Positions 27,047 to 34,226 of a stretch of 64,000 nt of DNA are shown in pieces (the first letter of the stretch is position 1; every line of letters starts with the position of its first letter). A model generated the notes under the pieces. That model did no database searches. It had not been told where the DNA came from and saw only the letters and a list, made by a program, of their open reading frames with translations. The stretch is from Flavobacterium jumunjinense (GTDB lineage: Bacteria > Bacteroidota > Bacteroidia > Flavobacteriales > Flavobacteriaceae), in NCBI RefSeq assembly GCF_021650975.2, contig NZ_CP091285.1, forward strand, positions 2,790,001-2,854,000, read 5' to 3'. The translations under genes were made by a program, and so were the position numbers.

Positions 27047-27730
27047 ATGGAAAAAATAAAAATGATATTGGCCGATGACGAAGTTTTGTTTCGAAAGGGA
27101 ATAGCGTTTTTGTTGCAAAGAGAATCGAATATAGAAATTTTATTTGAAGCTTCTGATGGTTTAGAATTAACCACCTATCTAGAAGAAAATAAAGAGCAAC
27201 ATCCCGATATTATTTTAATGGATTTAAAGATGCCATTATTAAATGGAGTTGAAGCTACAAAAATTATTCATGATGCTTATCCTGAAATAAAAATAATTGC
27301 ATTAACAAGTTATAATACAAGATCATTTGTAGCGAATATGATTCATGTTGGTGCTTCTTCTTACCTAGTTAAAAATGCGACTCCAGCTGAAATGTTATTA
27401 ACAATAAATGAAGTTTTTGAAAAAGGATTTTACTATAATGACTGTGTTCTAGACGTTATTAATGAAGGAATTGCAATTAAAGATTATAGAATCAAAAGTC
27501 ATTTTGATGAAGACTATCTAACCACAAGAGAAAAAGAAGTTTTAGAATTTATCTGCCAGCAATTTAGTACTAATGAAATTGCTGAAAAATTATTTATAAG
27601 TCCAAGAACTGTAGACGGACATAGAAATAATTTACTACTAAAAACGGAATCTAAAAATATTGCAGGTCTAGTTGTATATGCTATTCAAAATAAAGTAATT
27701 CCAATAGAAGATATTTTAAAGAGAATCTAA
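27047..27730 (+). CDS. NarL/LuxR-type response regulator (cassette 1)
   Basis: This 227-residue regulator has a receiver domain (3-125) with acidic pair DDE at 10-12, phosphoacceptor Asp59 in ILMDLKMP and Lys in SYLVKNATP. A LuxR-type helix-turn-helix (about 160-222) has LTTREKEVLEFICQQFSTNEIAEKLFISPRTVDGHR. It is the likely partner of the kinase directly upstream. Candidate targets are the divergent tail-collar gene and its own cassette, judging from the repeats in the shared 25026-25302 intergenic region. Confidence 0.92.
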   Translation: MEKIKMILADDEVLFRKGIAFLLQRESNIEILFEASDGLELTTYLEENKEQHPDIILMDLKMPLLNGVEATKIIHDAYPEIKIIALTSYNTRSFVANMIHVGASSYLVKNATPAEMLLTINEVFEKGFYYNDCVLDVINEGIAIKDYRIKSHFDEDYLTTREKEVLEFICQQFSTNEIAEKLFISPRTVDGHRNNLLLKTESKNIAGLVVYAIQNKVIPIEDILKRI

Positions 27731-27781
27731 TCCTATTAAATTGTTGAAGTTAAAGAATATAATATTTCAAGACTAATTCCT

Positions 27782-27789
27782 TATCTTTG
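27782..27789 (+). promoter_or_regulatory. -7 element before the GATase-like gene
   Basis: TATCTTTG is an exact TAnnTTTG box, 17 bases before the TTG start codon of the following gene. It supports separate transcription from cassette 1. Confidence 0.6.
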
Positions 27790-27806
27790 AAAAAACAGTT
27801 ATCGCT

Positions 27807-29072
27807 TTGAAAAAATATTTATATCTACTTTTTTTATTGACTACAATCACAAGTCAAGCATCTTTTATTTTGCTACCAATGGACGCAGAAGGACAACAAA
27901 ATCATTTGAAAGCATACGGAATTACCTATTGGGCATTAGAGAAAAACTACAAAGTGAGTTGGTTACTTAATTATAGAGGTGGTTCATTTTTGTTTCCAGA
28001 TGATGAGCCAATTAGAAGAGAATGTAAAATTAGAGGTGTAACTTTTGAAGTTTTGTCTGATGCAGCAACCAATTCTATTTTAGAAGAAATTAGTAGTCCA
28101 TCTCAGAATATGGAAACGGTTGTTTTAGAAAAAGCACCTAAAATTGCAGTTTATACGCCAAAAGGTAAACAACCATGGGACGATGCTGTAACAATGGTAT
28201 TAACTTATGCAGAAATTCCATATGAAGAAATATATGATGAAGATGTACTAACCGATCAACTGCTATTATATGATTGGTTACATCTACATCATGAAGATTT
28301 TACAGGGCAATTTGGTAAGTTTTTCGGCAATTATAGAACAGCACCATGGTATATTGAACAGAAAAAAGAAGCAGAAAATCTTGCTCTAAAATTAGGTTAT
28401 AGTAAAGTTTCTGAAGAAAAACTAGCTGTTGCTTTAAAAGTTAGAGATTATGTTATTGGTGGAGGTTTTATGTTTGCAATGTGTTCTGCTACAGATAGTT
28501 TTGAAATAGCATTAGCAGCTGAAGGAGTAGATATTTGTGAGCCTATGTTCGATGGAGATAGTAGCGATCCTAATTATCAGTCACAAATAAACTATAATAA
28601 CTCATTTGCTTTTAAAGATTTTATATTAGAAAGAAGACCTGAAACTTATGAATTTTCAGATATCGATACTACAGATGATAGAGCTAAAAAAAGAGTTCCT
28701 TTTCAACAAGATTATTTTACACTAATGGATTTTTCTGCAAAATGGGATCCAATTCCCACAATGCTATGCCAAAATCATACTCAATTAGTAAAAGGTTTTA
28801 TGGGGCAAACCACTGCATTCTCTGGAGATAAAATTAAAAGCAATGTATTAAGGTTAGGAGAAAACAAGTTAAATGGAGAAGCAAGATATATTCATGGAAC
28901 AAGAGGTAAAGGAATGTTTACATTCTATGGAGGTCATGATCCAGAAGATTATCAACATTTTGTTGGAGATGCACCTACTGTATTGGACCTACATCCAAAT
29001 TCTCCAGGTTATCGTTTAATTTTAAATAATGTTTTATTTCCAGCAGCAAGAAAGAAAAAGCTGAAAACATAA
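27807..29072 (+). CDS. Conserved protein often labelled asparagine synthetase B (GATase-like), secreted
   Basis: This 421-residue protein starts at TTG (27807), chosen because MKKYLYLLFLLTT gives a proper signal peptide ending SQAS and no ATG fits. It contains well-conserved Flavobacterial blocks: FILLPMDAEGQQNHLKAYG, VNYRGG-like LLNYRGGSFL, APKIAVYTPKGKQPWDDAV, HLHHEDFTGQFGKFFGNY, GGFMFAMCSATDSF, and FTFYGGHDPEDYQH. The last blocks resemble glutamine-amidotransferase-like or ThuA-like folds, with a possible nucleophile in FAMCSA. The asparagine synthetase label used for such proteins is not supported, since no synthetase domain is present. It is probably exported. Its function is unknown. 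It is 1 base from the TPR kinase gene. Confidence 0.75.
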   Translation: MKKYLYLLFLLTTITSQASFILLPMDAEGQQNHLKAYGITYWALEKNYKVSWLLNYRGGSFLFPDDEPIRRECKIRGVTFEVLSDAATNSILEEISSPSQNMETVVLEKAPKIAVYTPKGKQPWDDAVTMVLTYAEIPYEEIYDEDVLTDQLLLYDWLHLHHEDFTGQFGKFFGNYRTAPWYIEQKKEAENLALKLGYSKVSEEKLAVALKVRDYVIGGGFMFAMCSATDSFEIALAAEGVDICEPMFDGDSSDPNYQSQINYNNSFAFKDFILERRPETYEFSDIDTTDDRAKKRVPFQQDYFTLMDFSAKWDPIPTMLCQNHTQLVKGFMGQTTAFSGDKIKSNVLRLGENKLNGEARYIHGTRGKGMFTFYGGHDPEDYQHFVGDAPTVLDLHPNSPGYRLILNNVLFPAARKKKLKT

Positions 29073-29073
29073 T

Positions 29074-30762
29074 ATGAAGTATTTTCTTTTTGTATTATTC
29101 AGCTTACATTTTTCTTTTTCTCAAAATAGGAGCTTAGTAGATGATGGAGAAAAATTGATTTATGAAAATAAATTGGATAAGGCAATAATTTATTATACTA
29201 AGCAATTAAAAAACACTACTAAAGAAGAGCAACAAATACAGCTACTTCTTGGTTTAGGAGATGCTTATAGACTTCAATTAAATTTCGATAAATCCAATCA
29301 ATATTATTCTGAAGCATATAAAATTATCAAAAACACCAATAATATACAATTTGAGTTTTTGTATTATGTGAAAATGGCAGAGTTCTACAGAAAAAGAACA
29401 ATGTTTATCAAATCTGTAACTCAACTTGATAAAGCAGCTGTTATTTTAAAAAAAAATAAGATTAAAGACTTTTATTTAGCTAAGTATTATAATAGGAAAG
29501 CAGCACTTTTTACGGAATATTTTCATATTCAAGATTCAACTCTTTTATATGCAAATAAGTCCCTAAACTTGGCAAAAAAACTTAATGATAAGGATAATGT
29601 TTTTTATTCCCTACTTGAGATTGCAGGTGTTCACGAACGCAAAAAAGAGTATAAAATTTCAATACGTTATTTAGAAGAAATAATTCAATTTGCAAAAAGC
29701 AACAATATGCAACAGCAAGAAGCTGATGCTTATATAAGTTATATTATGGCTTTAGCAAGAAGTAATCAATTAGAAAAAGCGTTGAATACAGCTTTATATG
29801 CAGCTAATTTTTCTAAAAAACACAAATTATTTTATAATGAAATTATTTTTAATGAAAATATTCAAAACTTGTATTTTAGATTGCACAATACAGAAAAAGC
29901 ATATGAATATTTAAAACACAGATTAGAACTTACAACTAAGTATAACGAGATAAAAAAAGAAGAATTAGTTTTAAACTTAGAAGCAAAATACAAGCTTAAA
30001 GAAAAGGAACATGAAATAAAAATTAATAATTTAAAAATTGTCAATAGTAATAAAGAACTAGAAAATAACAAAGTGCGATTTTATATTATCATGGGGCTTT
30101 TCTTAGTTACCATTTTAGTCACATTATTAGTTGCCTATTTTTTGAAACAATCCAACCAATCCAATAAAAAACTTCAAATTTTATCGGAACAAAATGAATT
30201 TTTACTAAGTGAAGCCAATCATCGTATTAATAATAATCTTCAATTAGTTATTATTCTAATTTCAGATCAACTGAATAAACTTCCTGATAATGAAGCGCAA
30301 GAAATTAAAAAAATTCTTAAAAAGGTAAATTCAATAGCAACATTGCACAGACATCTTTATCAGTCTAATGATAAAACAAAAGTAGACAGTTATAAATACC
30401 TAAACGATATAAAATCTAGTTTTTCTGACCTATTTACTGAAAATAATATTGCAACATATTTTACAATCAAAGAGATAGCATTACCAACAGATATGGCTAT
30501 GTATTTGGGGTTATTACTAACAGAACTTATTATAAATTCTATCAAACACGCTTTTGGAAATCTAGAATATAAAGAAATTAATTTCGATTTAAAAGTAGAA
30601 AATGAAGTCGTTTATTTTAACTATTCTGATAATGGAACTAAGCTAAAAGGAGAAGATATTAAACTTAAATTAATCAATAAATTGTGTAGACAACTAAAAC
30701 TAGTATACATTATAAATACGAATAACGGCTTTTCTTTTTCGTTTCAAAAACAATTAAATTAA
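29074..30762 (+). CDS. Sensor histidine kinase with TPR repeats, HisKA_2 type
   Basis: This 562-residue protein has a signal peptide (1-16), and TPR-like helical repeats fill residues 20-300 in the periplasm. A coiled region and one transmembrane helix follow (about 335-357). The cytoplasmic HisKA_2 box LLSEANHRINNNLQLV carries His383, and a HATPase domain has LLLTELIINSIKHAF and a reduced G1 box (FNYSDNG). Bacteroidetes kinases of this build pair with LytTR regulators, and one follows 2 bases downstream. The periplasmic TPRs probably sense a protein or peptide partner, possibly the exported protein encoded just upstream. Confidence 0.88.
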   Translation: MKYFLFVLFSLHFSFSQNRSLVDDGEKLIYENKLDKAIIYYTKQLKNTTKEEQQIQLLLGLGDAYRLQLNFDKSNQYYSEAYKIIKNTNNIQFEFLYYVKMAEFYRKRTMFIKSVTQLDKAAVILKKNKIKDFYLAKYYNRKAALFTEYFHIQDSTLLYANKSLNLAKKLNDKDNVFYSLLEIAGVHERKKEYKISIRYLEEIIQFAKSNNMQQQEADAYISYIMALARSNQLEKALNTALYAANFSKKHKLFYNEIIFNENIQNLYFRLHNTEKAYEYLKHRLELTTKYNEIKKEELVLNLEAKYKLKEKEHEIKINNLKIVNSNKELENNKVRFYIIMGLFLVTILVTLLVAYFLKQSNQSNKKLQILSEQNEFLLSEANHRINNNLQLVIILISDQLNKLPDNEAQEIKKILKKVNSIATLHRHLYQSNDKTKVDSYKYLNDIKSSFSDLFTENNIATYFTIKEIALPTDMAMYLGLLLTELIINSIKHAFGNLEYKEINFDLKVENEVVYFNYSDNGTKLKGEDIKLKLINKLCRQLKLVYIINTNNGFSFSFQKQLN

Positions 30763-30764
30763 TA

Positions 30765-31421
30765 ATGTTAAATACCAAAATACTAATAGTGGAAGACGAG
30801 GTTTTAATCGCTGATTATATTGCAGAGCTATTAGAAGAAGAAAAGTTTACCACTATAAAATTGGCTCATGATGAAGATGAGGCTAAATTCCTAATGGATT
30901 CTTTTTTGCCAGAGATAATTTTAATGGACATTAATTTAAACGGATTAAATGCTGGGATTGAATTAGCAAAAAACAAAAATGGAAAAGCCAAAGTAATCTT
31001 CTTAACGGGTCAGTATGATTATAAATTAATGAACGATGCCTTACAAACAAATCCAGATTCGTATTTAACAAAACCCATTAAAAAACAAGATGTAATAGCA
31101 GCCATTAATTTAGTCATTATAAAACAAAAAGCCAATTTTATTACTATAAAAGACGGTTATGATGAAGTTAAAATAAGTTTAGACGATATATTATTTATTA
31201 AAAGTGATGCAAATTATATTGATATTCAATTACTAAATAAAAAGTACACCACTCGACAATCATTAGATGCTTTTCTAGAAGAAATTCAATCGGATAATTT
31301 CAAGAAAGTACATCGATCTTATATTGTGAATCGTTCAAAAATAACAAAGAAAAATAGCACTTCTGTTTTTGTAAACGAAATTGAAATTCCCCTCTCAAGA
31401 AAACTTGATTTTGAATTATAA
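30765..31421 (+). CDS. LytTR-type response regulator
   Basis: This 218-residue regulator has a receiver domain (5-120) with acidic residues ED at 10-11, phosphoacceptor Asp55 in IILMDINLNG and Lys in YLTKPIKK. A LytTR DNA-binding domain (about 125-215) has DDILFIKSDANYIDIQL, RQSLDAFLEEI and FKKVHRSYIVN. It is the partner of the TPR kinase. LytTR regulators bind pairs of short direct or inverted sites upstream of -33. A near-identical 26-base element occurs just downstream, before the LamG gene, and again before the araC gene, making those two the prime target candidates. Confidence 0.92.
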   Translation: MLNTKILIVEDEVLIADYIAELLEEEKFTTIKLAHDEDEAKFLMDSFLPEIILMDINLNGLNAGIELAKNKNGKAKVIFLTGQYDYKLMNDALQTNPDSYLTKPIKKQDVIAAINLVIIKQKANFITIKDGYDEVKISLDDILFIKSDANYIDIQLLNKKYTTRQSLDAFLEEIQSDNFKKVHRSYIVNRSKITKKNSTSVFVNEIEIPLSRKLDFEL

Positions 31422-31431
31422 TCTACGTTCA

Positions 31432-31457
31432 TATACAAAGTTCTGCATTTCGTACCA
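31432..31457 (+). promoter_or_regulatory. Repeated operator candidate, copy 1
   Basis: The 26-base element contains TACAAAGT and CTGCATTTCGTA and recurs at 32761-32786 with 24 of 26 identical bases. It is an imperfect palindrome with TACRAA/TTYGTA ends. It lies about 30 bases upstream of a TAATTTTG box (31486-31493), a good activator position for the LytTR regulator just upstream. Confidence 0.65.
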
Positions 31458-31485
31458 ATTTTTTTAGTTGTATTGTACTAAAAAA

Positions 31486-31493
31486 TAATTTTG
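31486..31493 (+). promoter_or_regulatory. -7 element of the LamG-T9SS gene
   Basis: TAATTTTG matches TAnnTTTG exactly and lies 27 bases before the start codon. The -33 region is poor, fitting activator dependence. Confidence 0.55.
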
Positions 31494-31520
31494 TTTCATT
31501 AACCAAATAATACTTGTTTC

Positions 31521-32549
31521 ATGAAACAAATTTATCTTTCTTTTTTACTGACAATTTTCGGTACTTTTTTATCTTTTTCTCAAATAGGAACTCATTTAAA
31601 TTTTGATGGAGTAGATGATTATGTAGTTATTCCTGTAACTACTATAAATGACTTAACGCAAGGAACAATTTCTTCATGGGTTTATTTAAATAGTTTATCT
31701 AATCAAACTATTTGTGCTAAGCAAGATGACAATGTTGGCTCATATGCAATATTATCTGTAGGTGGTGGTGGTACATCTGGTGAGGTCTTTTTTCAATCAA
31801 AAAATAATGTTACTTTAACAAGTAATGCAACTTTAGTAACGGGTCAATGGTATAATATAGTAGTAACATTCAATACTGCTGAAGCAAAATTATATATCGA
31901 CGGTGTATTAGATATTACCGTTGCAGCAGATTTTTCAATTCCTAATAATACTTCCTCAACTACAGTTACATCGTTAGGTGCGTGGTTAGGTGATGGTGGA
32001 GGACAATATTTAGATGGTACATTAGATGAATTTAGAGTTTGGAATACAGTATTAACAGCAACTGACATCACTAATACTAAAGATTGTGAAGCACAAGCTC
32101 AATCACAACTAGTTGCTTATTACAAATTTAATCAAGGCTTTAATGGTGTAGATAATACTAGTATAACTGCACTTGTAGATGCATCAGGTAATGCTAATGG
32201 TACGTTAAATAATTTTGCTAGAACAGGTACAACTTCAAACTTTTTATCGGGTTCTCCAATTACAACAGGAAACACATGTACAAATACAACTTTAAGTGCT
32301 TCTAATTTTGAAGTAGCGAATAACATTAAAATATATCCAAACCCTACAAATAATTTTGTAACAGTTGAAGTGAATAACTTAACAAGCGCAAAATTACAAG
32401 TTGTAGATATTGCAGGAAAAGTTTTAATGAATCAATCGTTAAATACAAGTTCTAATACTATTAATGTATCTCAATTACCAACTGGTTTGTATTTGTTTAA
32501 AGTATCTTCTAATGAAGGAACTACAATAAGTAAAATAGTGAAACAATAA
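31521..32549 (+). CDS. LamG-domain protein with T9SS type A sorting domain
   Basis: This 342-residue secreted protein has a signal peptide (1-20, ending LSFSQ). A LamG/concanavalin-like domain (about 24-215) has THLNFDGVDDYVVIP, GQWYNIVVTFN, AKLYIDGV and LDEFRVWNTVLTATDI. The T9SS C-terminal domain (about 272-342) has NNIKIYPNPTNNFVTVEV and GLYLFKVSSNEG. The product is predicted to reach the cell surface or medium. The same LamG type opens the large adhesin encoded at 34227, so the two may be co-regulated parts of one surface system. Confidence 0.9.
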   Translation: MKQIYLSFLLTIFGTFLSFSQIGTHLNFDGVDDYVVIPVTTINDLTQGTISSWVYLNSLSNQTICAKQDDNVGSYAILSVGGGGTSGEVFFQSKNNVTLTSNATLVTGQWYNIVVTFNTAEAKLYIDGVLDITVAADFSIPNNTSSTTVTSLGAWLGDGGGQYLDGTLDEFRVWNTVLTATDITNTKDCEAQAQSQLVAYYKFNQGFNGVDNTSITALVDASGNANGTLNNFARTGTTSNFLSGSPITTGNTCTNTTLSASNFEVANNIKIYPNPTNNFVTVEVNNLTSAKLQVVDIAGKVLMNQSLNTSSNTINVSQLPTGLYLFKVSSNEGTTISKIVKQ

Positions 32550-32551
32550 AA

Positions 32552-32647
32552 ATGAAAAAAATATTCCAAAAATATAGATTAGCAATCCTACTTTTTTTGT
32601 TATATGCTTCTCTACTTTTAATAGGAATATGTGTCTATAAATTATAG
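32552..32647 (+). CDS. Possible 31-residue membrane miniprotein
   Basis: A short ORF 2 bases after the LamG gene reads MKKIFQKYRLAILLFLLYAS and continues with a hydrophobic stretch ending in CVYKL. It has a basic start followed by a single membrane helix of about 20 residues, and a terminator begins 2 bases after its stop. Position and composition suggest translation with the LamG gene. No relative is known to me. Confidence 0.4.
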   Translation: MKKIFQKYRLAILLFLLYASLLLIGICVYKL

Positions 32648-32648
32648 T

Positions 32649-32683
32649 AAAATGGCTACCTGTGCGTGGTAGCCATTTTTTTA
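32649..32683 (+). terminator. Terminator after the LamG gene
   Basis: The stem AAATGGCTACC/GGTAGCCATTT has a 7-base loop and a following T run. Confidence 0.88.
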
Positions 32684-32760
32684 TTTTTAAAGGAAGGAGT
32701 GAATAGCTTTTAAATGTTAGGATATAATTTGCAATAAAAGTATAAGTGTTTTACCATTCC

Positions 32761-32786
32761 TATACAAAGTACTGCATTTCGTATCA
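32761..32786 (+). promoter_or_regulatory. Repeated operator candidate, copy 2
   Basis: This is the second copy of the TACAAAGT plus CTGCATTTCGTA element, with two changes from the copy at 31432. A TATATTTA box (32812-32819), one base off TAnnTTTG, lies 26 to 29 bases downstream, nearly the same geometry as at copy 1. It precedes the araC-family gene by 84 bases. Confidence 0.65.
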
Positions 32787-32869
32787 GCAGAAAAATACTA
32801 TTCTTAAATACTATATTTATGATTTTTATAAATCAAAAAGCAATCCAATTTATTTATAATTAAGAAGAA

Positions 32870-33946
32870 ATGAACCTATCTAAATGGTTACAGTTCGCAA
32901 AGCCAAATTTAAATTTTTTTAATGATGGCTTTTTTGAATTTCCTTATTTGGCAAATTCCCCCGAATTATTTATTAAATCTACCATAAAATCTCTTGGAAG
33001 TAAACATGTACCAGAAGATCAAACTGTTTATCGAAACAATCCTTTTATAAAAGGAGAAATGCGCTATCGAAAAATAGACGAAGGTTTGTGGCTTACGATT
33101 ACTAATATTGAATTTAAACACAATGCAGTAATAAAATCAGTGTACGATAAGAGTATCCCAAGTGAGCATTATTCTGTTACATTTACAATTTTTGAAAGCG
33201 AAATTAAACTTCAAAACTCCTTTATAGATAAAATGCCCTTTTTTAATAAATTTTGGGGTTTTAAAAAACCTGGGACAGATGTGGGTGCTAGTTTTTACAA
33301 GGGCTCTAAATGCCAATTTTTTATTTTTTATATAAGCCCAAGTTGGTTAGAAAAACACGTACCACTTCACAAGTTAGATTCAAAAATTCCATTTAAAATG
33401 TTTTTAGATTCTGATAAAGGGTTTATTTCCTATCAAGACATTGTGCCTAATGCAGAAGAATTAACTCATGAAATTTTACATACTTTTAAAACCTTTAAGG
33501 ACGATATTTTTAGTGAAACTATATTAAAAGCGCAAACTTTAAGCTTAATTTCTACTTTTTTTAAGAATGCTTTTGAAGATTTAAGAACCGAAGGTTATCA
33601 AAAAAAGGGTGCAATAGATTATAAATTAGTTGCTAAATGCGAAAGTATGATTGCAATTAACTTGCATTCACGGTTCATAGGTATTGATGCTCTTGCTCAA
33701 AAGCTAAATATATCTTCTACTAAGCTAAAATCCGACTTCAAATCGGTTTATGGTACATCAATTTTGCAATATGTTATCGATAAAAAAATGCAATTGGCTA
33801 TGCAACTGATTCTCACAACTGAAATGCAAATTAAGCATATTGGGAATCAAGTGGGTTATGACAATCCTAGTAAGTTTAGTGCTACATTTAAGAAAAAATA
33901 TGGCAGACTTCCTTCTGATTTTAGTACCGACAGTGCTGTAAATTAA
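32870..33946 (+). CDS. AraC family transcriptional regulator
   Basis: This 358-residue cytoplasmic protein has an N-terminal effector-type domain (about 1-240) that I cannot place in a family. The C-terminal two-helix-turn-helix AraC domain (about 258-350) has FIGIDALAQKLNISSTKLKSDFKSVYG and MQIKHIGNQVGYDNPSKFSATFKKKYGRLPSDF. It lies directly before the giant adhesin gene. A 21-base-spaced direct repeat in the gap between them is a plausible binding site. The gene itself carries the putative LytTR element upstream, suggesting a regulatory cascade. Confidence 0.9.
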   Translation: MNLSKWLQFAKPNLNFFNDGFFEFPYLANSPELFIKSTIKSLGSKHVPEDQTVYRNNPFIKGEMRYRKIDEGLWLTITNIEFKHNAVIKSVYDKSIPSEHYSVTFTIFESEIKLQNSFIDKMPFFNKFWGFKKPGTDVGASFYKGSKCQFFIFYISPSWLEKHVPLHKLDSKIPFKMFLDSDKGFISYQDIVPNAEELTHEILHTFKTFKDDIFSETILKAQTLSLISTFFKNAFEDLRTEGYQKKGAIDYKLVAKCESMIAINLHSRFIGIDALAQKLNISSTKLKSDFKSVYGTSILQYVIDKKMQLAMQLILTTEMQIKHIGNQVGYDNPSKFSATFKKKYGRLPSDFSTDSAVN

Positions 33947-34130
33947 TTTTGTCTTTTCTTATTTAAATAAGTAGAAAGTCTATAAAGTCGAAAACCCTAA
34001 CATTCAAAGTCTAAAATTAAAACATGATAGCTCTTTATTTTAGCATATAAAATAAGTTGCGCGACTATTTTTTTTTGACTTTAAACTTTAAGGCTTTCCA
34101 ACTTTCAACAAATTTTAAAATCTGTCCGAA

Positions 34131-34165
34131 TGGGCTATCGATTAGTCTTATTGGGCTACTCGATT
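34131..34165 (+). promoter_or_regulatory. Direct-repeat operator candidate before the adhesin gene
   Basis: TGGGCTATCGATT (34131-34143) and TGGGCTACTCGATT (34152-34165) start 21 bases apart, two helical turns on the same face. Such spacing is typical of AraC-family sites. The second copy occupies the -33 region of the following promoter. The rest of the 33947-34226 gap shows only AT-rich sequence and short AAAGTC repeats. Confidence 0.6.
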
Positions 34166-34179
34166 GTTTTTTTTTGATA

Positions 34180-34187
34180 TAATTTTG
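34180..34187 (+). promoter_or_regulatory. -7 element of the adhesin gene
   Basis: TAATTTTG matches TAnnTTTG exactly, 39 bases before the ATG and 14 bases after the second direct repeat. No -33 TTG lies at 19-21 bases. Confidence 0.55.
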
Positions 34188-34226
34188 CCGTTTACTTTTT
34201 TAGTTACTTTATTTTAAAAAAAAATT

